Under the pieces are notes generated by a model. It did no database searches and was not told the DNA's origin. It saw nothing but the letters and a program-made list of their open reading frames with translations. From Smittium culicis (Eukaryota > Kickxellomycota > Harpellomycetes > Harpellales > Legeriomycetaceae): DNA of 46,097 nucleotides. Below, piece after piece: positions 33,309-46,097 of this stretch (position 1 is its first letter; each line of letters begins with the position of its first letter). A program made the translations under genes and the position numbers. Location of the stretch: assembly GCA_001970855.1 (NCBI GenBank), contig LSSN01006108.1, positions 1 through 46,097 of the forward strand, given 5' to 3'.

Positions 33309-36300
33309 ATGAGCGATATTTCAACTGATTCAGGCTATGTATCTATCGATTTGCATGTAGATGCTATAGAAAAAAGATATCTATCAGTTAAACTATCCAC
33401 AGCAGAAGCTTATATCTCAGTCCCTTCTAAATACTTGTATTATGCTGAGCAGCTTCGTGAATCGTTTTTATCATCGAAACATTCTTTTTTTGATGAAGGC
33501 CAAGTTATAGAGGAATTGGAGCTAGCTGCAAGATTTTTGAAGTTTATAGCCGAAGACGCCTTTGAGTCAAAAGATAGCTCTATCCAGATTACAATTTTGG
33601 CAAGAGTATTTGATCATTTTTCTCAAGAGTATTTGAAAGGAAATGATATTCATGTCATTGCTAAAGATCTAGGAATTTCTGAACAAAAGCTCATCATTAA
33701 CGCATATTACTCTGCAAAAGTACTTATTGAGGAAAAAACAGGTATTAAAACAAGAAAAACAACCAGTGCTTTTTTTGATGCCGCAGAGGAAGGAAAGGTA
33801 AAAGTGCTTGGAATATTTGGAGGTCAAAGTAACACAGAAAAGTACTTTGAAGAAACAAGGGATTTATACCAAGTTTATGAGCCCTTGATAAAACCATTTT
33901 TTGAATCAATGTCCGCTTATCTTAAAAGCCTAGTAGATAAAATGGAATACGCAACAGTTCTTTCAAAAGGGATGGATATTATGCATTGGTTGACTCAGCC
34001 TGAATCCAGCCCTGATGATGACTATATGATATCAGCCCCAGTAAGCATGCCATTGATAGGATTAACTCAGCTCGCGAATTTCTTGGTCACTTGTAAAATA
34101 TTAGATAAACAGCCAGGTGAAATTGCAGGCTATTTCAAAGGTAAGACTTGTTCTTGATAAGATTATAAACGACAAAAAATCAATATTGTTTTTTTTTAAT
34201 AGAATGTGTTTAAAAACTCGAATAGTACTTTATTAAATTTTATTTTTAATACTTTTTGTTTAATAAAACTTTATAGGAGTTACTGGACACAGTCAAGGAG
34301 TAATTGTAGCCGCTGCAATTTCATCATCTTCTAACGAAGAAGAATTTTACTCAAAAGCTAAAGATTCTCTGGCATTGTTACTATCAATTGGAGCAAGAGG
34401 ACAAATGTGTTTTCCTCGAACATCTTTAAAAAACGCAATTATTAAGGATTCAATTGAAAATAATGAAGGAAACCCCGGACCAATGGTCTCAGTATCGAAT
34501 TTGGATAGAGAAACTGTTCTGGCCAAGATTGATGAGACTAACAAGCACCTTCCAAGTGGTAGCGAAATTTACTTAAGTTTGACTAATGGCCACAAGGCTC
34601 ACGTAATATCTGGGCCACCTCAATCATTATATGGCTTAAATTTATTATTTAGAAAATTGAGAGCACCTGAAGATGAAGATCAGAGCAGAATTCCTTTCTC
34701 TAAAAGAAAGAGCGAGTTTTATTCAAGATTTATGCCAATTACCTTACCATTCCATTCAAGATATTTGAATGAGGTTCCTCATTTTGTATTAAAAGATCTT
34801 GAACATCTAAAGATCAGCTTTTCCTCATCAGAAATGAAAATTCCCGTCTACTCTGCAAAAGATGGTTCAGATCTAAGGGGATCTAAAGATTTAGTTGGCG
34901 ATTTAATACAAATAGTCTGCTTAGCTCCAGTTGACTGGCTCGCTGCAACAAAAACTGATGGTATAACCCATATCATCGACTTTGGTTCTGGAGGATATTC
35001 TGGTGTTGGGATTTTAACCAGTCGCAACAAAGAAGGAACAGGAGTTAGAGTAATCATCAATAGCATTCTTGAACAACTGGGTAATGAAGTTTCTCTCAAA
35101 TATGAACTTTTTGACTGCCATAAATCTTCAATTGTTTACTCAATAAACTGGGAAAAAGAATTCAGCCCTAAACTAGTTCGCACTTCAAAGGATAACAGAG
35201 TTCAAATAGACACACCTATGAGCAGGCTATTAGGAAAACCACCAATCATGGTTGCTGGAATGACCCCAACTACTGTTAGTGATAAGTTTGTATCTGCTGT
35301 ATTGAATTCGGGATATCATGTTGAACTAGCAGGAGGCGGACACTATGACGAAGCAAGTCTTAGATCCAAAGTGAACAAAATAATGGATACAGTTAGCCCA
35401 GGAATGGGAATAACTCTAAACTGCATTTTCATGAATATGAATCAATGGGGATTCCAATTTCCGTTAATTCAGATTATGAGAAGCGAAGGATTCCCTATGG
35501 AAGGGTTAACCATAGCAGCAGGAGTTCCATCAAACGATGTAGCTGATGAAATTATTTCTAGTTTGTTGGAATCAGGATTCAGACATGTTTCCTTCAAGCC
35601 AGGATCCATTTCTGGAATTAGGCAGGTTATAAACATTGCTAAAAGAAATCCAAAGATGTCGATCATGCTTCAATGGACCGGTGGTAGAGCAGGAGGTCAT
35701 CATAGCTTTGAAGATATGCACGATCCTATTTTAGAAACTTATTCCTCTATCCGTGCACAAAAAAACATAGTTCTAGTATGTGGAAGTGGATTTGGAGGTG
35801 TTGAAGATACTTTGCCTTACATCACAGGTGATTGGAGTGAACAATATGGATTCGCAAAAATGCCCTTTGATGGCATTCTGTATGGATCTCGTATGTTAGT
35901 AGCCAAAGAAAGCAACGCAAGTGACGCTGTAAAGCAAAAAATTGTTGATACTCCAGGAATTGACGATGTAGACTGGGAAAAAACATACACTGGCGTCGCG
36001 GGTGGAATCACTACTGTTCTTTCAGATTTCGGCGAACCAATTCATAAAATTGCAACACGTGGTGTAATGCTGTGGAAGGAACTGGACGAAACTATATTTA
36101 GTATCCCTAGAGACAAACGTATGCCTATTTTAAATGAAAAGAAGAGCTATTTGATAGAAAGGTTTAACAAGGACTATCAGAAACCATGGTTTGGAAAGAA
36201 ATCAGATGGATCTGTTGCTGACCTTGAAGAGATGACTTATTCCGAGGTAGCATTGAGATTGATTGAGCTAATGTTTGTTAAAACTGAAAATAGGTGGATC

Positions 36301-39300
36301 AATGATAGCTACAGAGACATAACCGGGGATTTCATTAAAAGAATAGAAGAAAGATTTACTGTTGTTGAACACGAATCATCATTGCAGTCATACAAACAGC
36401 TAGATGAACCATATAAAATGATATCCGAGATAATTGAATCTTACCCAAAATGCCAAGAACAGATTCTAGCATCTGAAGATGTTCAATACTTCTTCTTGAT
36501 TTGTAACACACCAGGAAGAAAGCCAGTTCCATTCATTCCTATCCTCGACAAGGATCTAGATATTTGGTTTAAAAAAGATGGTTTGTGGCAGGCAGAAGAT
36601 TTGACTGCTGTTGTTGATAGCGACGTTGAAAGAGTCTGTATATTACAAGGTCCAGTTTCAGCAAAATATTCGACAAAGATAAACGAACCAGTTTCAAATA
36701 TTTTGGACTGTATTTATAAGGGTCAAATTGACTACTTAATTGATAGATATTATGATGGCGATCTATCAAAAATTCCTGTCGTAGAGTATCTCGCCTCAAA
36801 ACCCTACGAACCATTGGAAATGGCTGGAGCTAAGATAGAAGAACAGATTCTAGAACATTCAAGAGTTTACGTATTGTCAGATAATACTGATGATATTCCA
36901 GAAACTGATAGCTGGCTCAAGACTTTATCAGGTAATAACCCATCGTGGTTACATGCGCTAATTATGTCTGATGTTATATATCAAGGATCGAAAATAGTTT
37001 CAAACTTTACTAGGAGGATCCTTCGCCCTAGAGTTTGTCAGACTGTCACTATAATTGAATCTTCAAACGGATCACCTAGAAAACTTATTGTAGAAGAAAA
37101 GGACGGTTTTATTCCTGTTGAAATATCTGTTGACAATTCTAATTATATCACCCTTTCGTTAAATAACAGAGTTAGAGGCGAAGAAATGTCACTCAAGTTC
37201 ATGTTTCAATATTCGCCAGAAAAGCCATATGCTCTGATCCATGAGGATATGAGCGGAAGAAATGACAGAATAAAGACCTTCTACAATTTAACTTGGTTCG
37301 GGGATAATGCAATTTCTGATGTTCAAAAAATTGATGACAAAAACCACATTTTCAAACACAGCGGAGCAGCCATTGACCCTAAGCGAGTTTTTGAATACTG
37401 CGATTCCATCGGAAATAACAATGAAAAGTACTTAGTTCCAGAAAATGGAAAGGTTTTAGCACCTATGGACTTTGCTATTACTTTAGGGTGGTATCCAATA
37501 TGCCACGCAATGTTATCTAAAATTGTGGACGAGGACTTGATAAGTCTCGTTCATTTAAAAAATGAATTTAGAATGGTTGAAGGGGCTGCGCCTTTCAGAT
37601 CAGGAGACATTATTGACTCTGAAGCACGCGTAGAGAAAATAACTATTGGCGACGCCGGTAAATTTTTAGATGTGACTGGGTCGTTGTACATTAACGGCAA
37701 GATGGCCATGTACATTTACTCATCATTCTTGTATCGTGGTAGATTTTCAGACTTTGAAAATACTTACCAGTTCATAAAGGAGGCTCCAATGCAGCTAGAG
37801 TTGCAAAAGAATAGTGAAATCGCTGTTCTTATGAGTAAAGAATGGTTCATTATCGAAAAAAGCGACACCAACTTGATTAAGCCTGGAACTGTTCTAGTTT
37901 TTAGATTAGAAACAAAAGCTGAATTCATGGGGAAAGATAAGTACTCTAGTATCAAGACAACCGGTACTGTTAGCATCAAAGTTTCTGATAGGAGATTCGA
38001 GAAAATCGGTGAAGTTGATTATGAAAATGGTGCATCAAGCAGTAATCCTGTAATAGATTACTTAGTTAAAAACGGGAAAACTATTGAAGAACCACAATTC
38101 TTTGAGAATGGAGGATATCCGATAATAACTAAGGACGATATCGAATTTACCAATACAGTTGTACCAAGTTCCAATAATAAATACTCTTATTCATCAGGTG
38201 ACCACAATCCTATTCATTCAAATCCCTACTTTTCTGACTATAGCGGTCTTCCAGGAACAATTTCTCAAGGAATGTGGACTTCTGCTTGCGCTAGAAAATA
38301 TGTAGAATACTTTGCGGCTGACAATTGCCCGGAGAGAGTAACAAGCTATTCAGTAACATTTTTGAATTACGTAATGCCTAATGATACCTTGCAAACAAAG
38401 CTATACCATGTAGGTATGGTAAATGGTAAAAAGCTCATAAAGGTGGAGCAATTTAACCAGCATGACGTTAAAGTTTTGGATGGAATGGCTGAAGTTGATC
38501 AACCTAAAACTGCATACGTTTTCACGGGACAGGGCTCTCAAGAAGTTGGAATGGGTATGGATCTTTATGAAAAATCCGAGGTTGCTAGAAAAGTTTGGGA
38601 TACTGCTGATGCATATTTGCTCGAAATGTATGGATATTCTATTTTAGAAATTGTCAGAAAAAATCCTAAAACAAAAAGAATATATTTTGGAGGCCCAAAG
38701 GGTGAAAGAATCAGAAAAAACTATACATCTATGGTTTACGAATCTATTGACAAAGATGGAAATGTAGTAACTACACCACTTTTCCCAGAAATTACTGAAG
38801 ATTCATTGTTTTATACATTTAGCTCACCAAATGGGTTGATATACGCAACCCAGTTCACCCAACCATCATTATTGCTGTTTGAGCTTGCATATTACGAGGA
38901 TATGTTATCAAATAACCTAATAAGATCCGATTCTCCATTTGCAGGCCATTCTTTGGGAGAATTCAGTGCCCTTGGTGCATTTGGAGGAGTTTTGAGCCCC
39001 GAAAAACTTATTGAACTAGGCTTTTATCGAGGTATGACCATGCAAGCAGCAGTTAAAAGAGATGAAGGGGGTAAAAGTGGGTATGGAATGATTGCTGCAA
39101 ATCCTATGCGAATTGGAAAGAATTTCGGCGAGAAAGAATTATCTTATTTAGTAGAAAAAATCCACCAAGTTTCGAAAGGCTTAATTGAAATTGTAAATTA
39201 TAATGTCGAAAATTGGCAATATGTAATTGCTGGTGAGCTTAAACTACTAACCGCTCTTTCCATTATAACTGATCACATTGCGTTCAAAAAGGTCGATATC

Positions 39301-42300
39301 TCTGGAGCAATGAAGGGTTCTTCACAAGATCTAATTAGTAAACAGTTAGAGGATATAATTTCTTCAGTTCTTCTTAAAGTAAGCTTGCAGCTAGAAAATG
39401 ATGGAAAAGTTAAATTGGAAAGAAGTCATGCAACTATTCCATTGGAAGGAATCGACGTTCCATTCCATTCATCATTTTTAAATCCTGGAGTGGGTCCGTT
39501 TAGAGATTTTATTACTAAGAAGCTCATCACTACTAGATTTGAAATATCACGACTTTGCTTTAAATACATTCCAAACATAACAGGAAAGCCTTTCGAGATT
39601 TCAAAAGAATATTTCGAATTAGTTCTTTACCGCACAGGTTCAACTATTATTTCTGAGTGTTTACGTGATTGGAACTCTGAAACTTGTAATTTGCCTGAAG
39701 AGAAGCAACGATTAGGATTTGTTCTTATCATTGAACTATTATCGTATCAATTTTCTAACTCAGTTAGATGGATAGACACTTTAGACGTTTTCCTTAGAGA
39801 TTATTCTGTTGAAAGAGTTATTGAAATAGGCCCAAGTCCGATTTTATGTGGAATGGTTGATAGAACTCTTAAGATCAAGTATTCTTCTACAGATTATGTA
39901 ACAGCAACAAAAAGGGAAATTTTATGCATCTCAAAAGATGTAAAAGATATTTACTATCTTTACGAACCTGAAATTGAGACACCATCAGCAGAGCCTACCA
40001 CAACTGTGGCTGCCAATGAAGTAAGTGAGCCTGCTCGCCCACAAATCATTCAAGAAGTTTCCGAGCCCACTTCAAACAATTCCGGAACTGTTGAGTCGAT
40101 CGAAGATGTTCCTATCCCTAGCTTGGAAATATTATTAGCAATAGTATCACTAAAAGTTAAGAAGAGCGTTTCTGAAATTTCAGAAATGAAGTCAATAAAA
40201 GATTTAGTAGGAGGTAAATCCGCTATGCAAAACGAAATTGTTGGCGACATACAAAAAGAATTCCCTTCACAAGTTCCTGAAAAAGCTGAGGAATTTTCTC
40301 TTCAGGATCTTTCAAACGAATTGGAATGCCCTTCAGGGTTAGGAAAATATACTTCAACTCAGATATCGAAAATGCTTGGAAGTAAAATGCCTGGTGGATT
40401 TAACATCACCACTATTAAAAAGATCCTAAGTACAGAATATGGTCTGGGACCCCTAAGAAGTGATGGTTTTTTGGTCATTGCAATGACAATGGAACCTGAA
40501 TCTAGACTTTCTGGCGAATCTGAATTCCAGATTTGGATTAAGTCTGTTGCAAATATTTACGCCGAAAGATCTGGAATTAAATACACTAGATCAAGCTCGT
40601 CTTCATCAAGTTCTACCGGAAGTGCTGTTGTAATCAATTCTAAAGAATTCGAACTCGCTCAAAAAAAGCAAAGAGAATTGGCATATAACAACCTTGAGTC
40701 TCTTGCAAATTATTTGGGAATAGATTTAAGATCTGGTAATCGCGAAATTGAAACCTCAAAAGCTCAATTAGACGAAAAAAATGACGAATCTTTGGTCTGG
40801 ATCAAAGAGCATGGAGAAGTATATGCAGATGGAATTAAACCTCAATTTGATTCACGAAAAGTACGTATATTTGATTCATGTTGGAATTGGGCTAAACAAG
40901 ATGCACTAAAATTCTACTATGATATCGTTATGGAACGTATAACTATAGATGATAAAAATGAAATATCTGACAGATTCTTACGAATTACTAACAGATCTAG
41001 GAAGGATCTGATCAGATTCATTGAGCACTTAGTAAAAATTACTGATGAATCCAACGGACTATCATACAAGCTTGCAAAAGAATTGTGCACAACACTCATT
41101 CAACAGCTTTACGATTGCATTGATGCAAAGCCTGTATACAAAGAAACTAGAGCTCTATATGGCCCACAAGTAACAATATCTAAAAAAGGTAACATTGAAT
41201 ATAAAGAAGTTCTTAGGAAAAATGAAAAAACCTATAAGGAATACGTCCAAAATATGAAAATTGGAAGTCCATTGACTGGGATAGCAAAATCTAATGCTTC
41301 TAACACAGACTCCAAAAACACAAATTCCAACAATTCTGAAAGCAAAGATTCGAATGAGGTGGAATATGTTCCTTATATGCATCTCAAGAGAAAAATTAGA
41401 ACTAGTGTTTGGCAATACTGCAGCGATCTAACCTCAGAATTCTATAAAGTCCTTTTAAAGTCTGCTGAAGAGGGTTTATCGTACAAAGATAAATGTGTTC
41501 TTGTAACTGGATGCGGTAAAGGATCAATAGGAAACAGTCTTGTTGAAGGCTTGCTTTCTGGAGGCGCACAGGTAATAGCCACTACTTCAAGCTATGGAAA
41601 AAAGACTATGGATTACTTCCAACAAATGTACCAGAAATATGGTGCAAATGGATCTTCACTCATTGTTCTTCCGTTTAATCAAGCTTCAAATAGCGACGTA
41701 AAAGCTCTAATAAACTATATTTATGATACCGATCCTCGCAATGGATTGGGACTAGATATAGACGCATTGATTCCATTCGGTGCAATTTCTGAGTATGGGT
41801 TTGAAATCTCAGACATTGGACCGCTCTCGGAATTGTCTCATAGAGCTATGATGACCAATGTCATGGTATTAATCGGTGAAATCAAGAACCACAAAGAAAA
41901 GCGTGGAATAGACACTAGACCAGCACAAGTAATATTACCACTTTCATATAACCAAGGAGTTATGGGGGGTGATGGTTTATATAGTGAAAGTAAGCTATCA
42001 TTGGAAACACTATTTAATCGCTGGGAATCTGAAACATGGGGAGAGTACTTAACAATAACAGGTACTTATATTGGTTGGACCAGAGGTACTGGACTCATGA
42101 ATTCTCTAAACTTGATTGCTGATAGAATCGAAGGCATTGGCGGTAGAACATTTTCTGTGCACGAAACTGCATTCAACATTTTAGGTCTGCTTTCTGATAA
42201 TATTTCTAGGTTGGCGTACAAAGGTCCTGTTTTCGCTGATCTAAATGGTGGGCTTCAAAACGTTCCTAATTTCCAAACTGTTATTACAGGATTCAAGTCT

Positions 42301-45189
42301 GACATCCATGAAAAGGCTGAAATTCAAAAGGCAATTGCTTCTGACATTTCTTATGCCGAGAAAAGCGTTAACGGAAAGGACGTTGATTGCATATATAAAT
42401 CTCAAACCGTAAAGCCCAAAGCCAATTTGAGAATGCCATTCCCTAAGCTTAAAAAATATGAATCCTTGAGAAATTTACCAAATTTGAGTGGTATGCTTAA
42501 CTTGGATAAAGTAGTAGTTATAACAGGCTTTGGTGAGGTTGGCCCCTATGGTAATTCCCAGACCAGATGGGAAATGGAAGCATATGGCGAATTCTCTCTA
42601 GAAGGATGTGTGGAGCTTTCTTGGATCATGGGGTACATTAAGCATTTCACAGGAAAACTCAAATCAGGAAAAACATATACTGGGTGGGTTATTTCAGAAA
42701 CAGGAGAGCCGATTGACGATTTGGATGTTAAAGCTAAGTTTGAAAAGAAAATTCTTGAACACACTGGTATCCGTCTAATTGAACCAGAGCTTTTCGGTGG
42801 ATATGATCCTAACAAAAAGAAGCTCATCCGTGAAATCGTTCTTGAGTATGATATGAAACCATTTACTACTACTCCAGAAGAAGCTGCCAATTTCAAGCTC
42901 AGGAATGGGGATAAAGTTGACGTTTGGGAAAATGAAGATAGAGAAACCTGGTCGGTTCGCCTACTTGCCGGAGCTACATTGTTTGTTCCTAAAGCATTGA
43001 AATTCGATCGTTCAGTTGTTGGACAAATCCCAACAGGCTGGAAACCTGAGACTTATGGAATACCTAAAGATGTTATTGATCAAGTCGATGATGTTACTCT
43101 GTTTATTTTAGTTGCTACTACAGAGTCATTACTTAGATCGGGTATTACTGATCCTTATGAAATGTACAAATATGTCCACATTTCCGAAGTAGGTAACACA
43201 ACTGGTTCAGGCGTCGGTGGAACAAACTCGAACAAAAAGATGTTCCAAGATAGATTCCTTGATAAAAACGTACAAAGTGACATCTTACAAGAGTCATTAT
43301 TAAACACCATGGCTGCTTGGGTAAACATGTTACTGATATCAAGTAGTGGTCCAATTAAAGTTCCTGTAGGAGCGTGCGCATCAGCAGCTGTCTCGATGGA
43401 AGTTGGTTTAGATACTATACAAAGCGGTAAAGCTAAGATAGTTTTAACAGGTGGCTTTGATGACTTCCAAGAAGAAGGCTCAACTGAGTTTGCTAACATG
43501 AACGCTACAAGTAATTCTGAAGAAGAATTTGCTAAGGGCCGTTCGCCGTCTGAAATGTCTAGACCAGCCACTTCCACCCGTGCTGGATTTATGGAATCAT
43601 ACGGATCTGGAATTGCGCTGCTAATGTCTGCAGCTACTGCATTTGAAATGGGTGTCCCAATTTATGGAATTGTCGCTCTTACCAACACAGCTACTGATAA
43701 AGAAGGAAGATCTGTACCAGCCCCTGGTCAAGGTATTTTAACTACGGCCAAGGAAACTGTTAACAAGTCAAAATCACCATTACTCAATTTGGAATATAGA
43801 CGCAGACAACTACAAAAATGCAGGACTAGTATAAATTCTTGGATAGAAGGTGAATACGAGTATATGAACTTGGAGCTAAAAGAACTCATTGAATCTGACT
43901 CTTTGACATGTACAGAAGATGAATTTATTAAAGAAAGAATTGAATACATTCAAAGAGAAGCTAAAAGACAAGAAAACGAAGCCATGGATCTATGGGGCAA
44001 CGAATTCTTCAAACATGATCACACAATCTCACCTATCAGAGGCGCATTGTCAGTGTATGGACTTACAGTTGATGACATTGGTGTAGCTTCATTCCATGGA
44101 ACTTCCACTTTGGCTAACGATAAAAACGAATCTGATGTACTAAACAAACAGCTTTTACATTTGGGAAGAACACCTGGTAATCTATTACCTTCCATTTTCC
44201 AAAAATATCTTACTGGTCATCCAAAAGGTCCTGCCTCATCCTGGATGTTAAATGGTATGGTACAGAGCATGTTATCTGGACTGGTCCCTGGAAATAGAAA
44301 CGCTGATAATATCGACATTGAGATGGACAAATTTGAGTTTATTCTCTATCCATCACAATCCATTCAGACAAATGGTATTAAAGCAGGTTTACTTAAAACT
44401 TTCGGCTTTGGCCAAGTAGGTAGTGAAGTGCTTATAATTCATCCTGATTATCTTTTATCCTCGCTTTCTGAAGAAGATTATAATATATATGCAGAAAAAG
44501 TTTCTAAACGCGAACTCAAGTCATTTAGATACTTCCAAAACACTTTAACAGGTTCACAGACTTACGTTACTGTTAAACATGCTGCCCCATATTCTGACGA
44601 GCTTGAATCAGATGTAGCTTTGAACCCACTTTCAAGAGCTCAATATAACCCAATAAACAATTCTTACTACTTCAAATCCGCTGAAACACCTGTAAATCCA
44701 AAGTATACAAAAGCAGACTCAGACTCTAATGTTTCGTTTGCTAAAGCTATTTTCCCCAAAGATAATTTATCACTATTGAGTGAGTCCAATTTAGGAGAAT
44801 CGCAGCGTGGAGTTGGAGTAGATTTTGAACTAGTCTCTGCATTTGGTTACGACAATAAATCCTTTATCGAAAGGAACTTTACTCGCGCTGAGATTGAATA
44901 CTGCCTATCTCGACCAGACCCACGATCTAGTTTCACTGGCAAGTGGTGCGCTAAAGAAGCAGCAATCAAGGCTGTGAGCTCGTTTAACCCTAACGTTCCG
45001 AAAGTTTGGAACCAAGGCGAAGCTGCTCCATTAGTCGAAATTGAAATTTTATCATCAAACAGTGGCGCACCTTCAGTGAAATTCCACGGATCAGCTAAGA
45101 TTGCTACTGAAATTGCAGGCGTCAAATCTGTTAAAGTCTCTATAAGCCATTCAGGAGCATATGCTGGAGCAGTTGCTGTAGCAGAATAA
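33309..45189 (+). CDS. FAS: Single-chain type I fatty acid synthase (beta-alpha fusion)
   Basis: Exons 33309-34140 and 34277-45189 encode 3914 aa, about the sum of the yeast beta and alpha subunits. It makes long-chain acyl-CoA from acetyl- and malonyl-CoA with NADPH in the cytosol, in fungal FAS barrels. Visible in order: acetyltransferase GHSQG (S283); FMN enoyl reductase from about 593 with GGRAGGHHS (H752/H753); hot-dog dehydratase SGDHNPIH (D1586, H1591); malonyl/palmitoyl transferase GHSLGE (S1836); an acidic/Pro linker about 2176-2225; ACP VGGKS (S2259, pantetheine site); ketoreductase TGCGKGSIG (2688-2696) with Y2846/K2850; ketosynthase C3311, H3551, H3592; and C-terminal phosphopantetheine transferase (GVDFE with D3793; KWCAKEA with E3838). 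The beta/alpha junction of split enzymes corresponds to about residue 2082, within the malonyl/palmitoyl transferase. All key residues are present, so it should be active. Confidence 0.96.
34141..34276 (+). other. Intron of the fatty acid synthase gene (136 nt, phase 1)
   Basis: Donor GTAAGA, acceptor TTATAG. Splicing joins G + GA to make Gly and gives KG-VTGHSQG, restoring the acetyltransferase active site at the very start of exon 2. The unspliced frame stops at 34155-34157. Confidence 0.93.
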
Positions 45190-45557
45190 TTTTCTAATTT
45201 AATATCTATTTTAATAATCAAATTTCATTATATAATAAACACATAAAATTTATTTATTAACTGTACAATTGTTTTAAGCTGCAACTTAGTTTACATGGTT
45301 TTTTATTTGAAATCCTGAATATTCATGGCTGAAAATTCATATTATTTTTTTTATAAACAAGTTTTATTCTAATTTTTTGATTTATGAAAGGCTTAACTTT
45401 GAGTTCTCAAAATATTTTTTATTCTTGAATATGATACGATTGTTAAATTTATATTATGCGTTCATATTACATATTGTTAAATAAACAAATTGGATTATTT
45501 TGTTTTTCCTCGTAGATGCGGGCTAATTTATTTTCTCGGGCACAAACACTTTCTCTA
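45190..45557. other. 3' flank of the fatty acid synthase gene
   Basis: An AATAAA at 45234-45239, 45 bp after the stop codon, is a good polyadenylation signal candidate. No gene is recognised in the rest. Confidence 0.55.
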
Positions 45558-45573
45558 CTCTCTCTCTCTCTCT
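45558..45573. repeat. (CT)8 microsatellite
   Basis: A perfect CT tract in a pyrimidine-rich stretch. It resembles the CTCTTTCTCTCTC stretch upstream of the kinase gene and may belong to the promoter of the next gene. Confidence 0.8.
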
Positions 45574-45633
45574 TGGAAAAGTTTTTCTTGGGCGTGCCAA
45601 TAGGATTAGAGAATCTATAAAATTTTATTTCTT

Positions 45634-45747
45634 ATCTACTATTCACTTTTTTTTACGCCCTTACTAAATAAAATTGACTATAACCATCGAATCTACTATT
45701 CACTTTTTTTTACGCCCTTAATAAATAAAATTGACTATAACCATCGA
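45634..45747. repeat. 57-bp tandem duplication
   Basis: Copies 45634-45690 and 45691-45747 match at 56 of 57 bases. Each begins ATCTACTATTCAC, has a T-run before ACGCCC and ends ACCATCGA. The near-identity points to a recent event, or to repair by copying. It lies in the presumed upstream region of the gene that starts at 46043. Confidence 0.92.
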
Positions 45748-46042
45748 ACACGTAGTCTATCGACTTTAACTTATTAATACAACTTTGTTGACCTAGCCAA
45801 GAGCTACATTTTGGTACAAGTTTGGTCTCTTTAGACAAAGTTTAACTTTTGCAATTAAATTGTAAGTGCCCAAGTTTGGTGCACGGTTTTAATTAGCCAA
45901 ATCGAGAAAAAAAAAAGTACGCAAATCGCCGAATTTAACGAATTTGATTATTTCGACTAATTTGCGACACAAAAAAAAGCCTGCACAAAAAAAATAAAAA
46001 ATAAAAAAGCAAAGCAAAAAAAACACCCCAATTTACTCAAGT

Positions 46043-46097
46043 ATGGTCATTAGAAAGCCCGTAAAACGTGCTAGATCACTGTTTAGTGATATCGTTA
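46043..46097 (+). CDS. Possible start of another gene (partial, runs off the window)
   Basis: An ATG at 46043 opens 18 codons (MVIRKPVKRARSLFSDIV) with no stop before the window ends. Composition is less AT-rich than the flank, and the preceding A-rich leader resembles that of the other two genes. The product is not recognisable from 18 basic residues. An intron could lie just beyond the window. Confidence 0.35.
   Translation, partial: MVIRKPVKRARSLFSDIV

Noticed and set aside
34375..34377. Apparent FAS start at 34375
   Set aside because: The codon is TTG and lies inside exon 2. The frame continues upstream to the acceptor at 34276 and contains the GHSQG active site.
34347..45221. Many minus-strand and out-of-frame reading frames over the FAS gene
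   Set aside because: They overlap a strongly conserved coding sequence in other frames and show no domain motifs; they are antisense shadows.
1..46097. tRNA and rRNA genes
   Set aside because: By-eye scan for B-box-like GGTTCGAATCC and A-box motifs gave no pair with suitable spacing. A covariance-model scan would be decisive.

Overview
This window looks like nuclear DNA of an early-diverging fungus. It is very AT-rich, has short GT-AG introns (107, 130 and 136 nt) and carries two large conserved fungal genes on the + strand. These are a Rim15/Greatwall-type kinase and a type I fatty acid synthase whose beta and alpha halves form one polypeptide. Degenerate DIRS-type (tyrosine-recombinase) retroelements and Asn/Ser-rich protein padding fit Zoopagomycota/Kickxellomycotina, for example Harpellales. 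That placement is my inference and was not tested by a search.

Layout. Positions 1-3370 hold a decayed DIRS-like retroelement on the + strand (reverse transcriptase, RNase H, tyrosine recombinase), ending in a 101-bp near-palindrome. A heat-shock-element-like array lies to its left. Positions 3371-6337 are gene-poor and act as upstream DNA for the kinase gene; they contain a 26-bp x 4 tandem repeat. Positions 6338-19255 are the kinase gene: three exons and a predicted protein of 4226 aa with a PAS domain, a zinc finger, an AGC kinase domain and a C-terminal receiver.

Positions 19256-33308 are a 14-kb intergenic block. It contains a second DIRS-like relic on the - strand (about 22.4-24.8 kb). 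A dense cluster of about 20 short non-coding elements (25.7-32.5 kb) follows. These elements end in TTAACCCTTTC...GAAAGGGTTAA and fall into two families; they look like piggyBac-type MITEs with TTAA target duplications. Several are tandem, nested or half-length.

Positions 33309-45189 are the fused fatty acid synthase gene: two exons, 3914 aa, with the AT, ER, DH, MPT, ACP, KR, KS and PPT catalytic signatures all visible. Positions 45190-46097 are 3' flank, a 57-bp tandem duplication, and the probable first 18 codons of another gene that runs off the window.

The two main genes are not obviously co-regulated. The kinase is a nutrient/stress regulator and the synthase makes cytosolic long-chain acyl-CoA. 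The most noteworthy material is the TTAA-element island upstream of the synthase, the unusually large kinase, and the retroelement termini. I found no tRNA, rRNA or CRISPR array.
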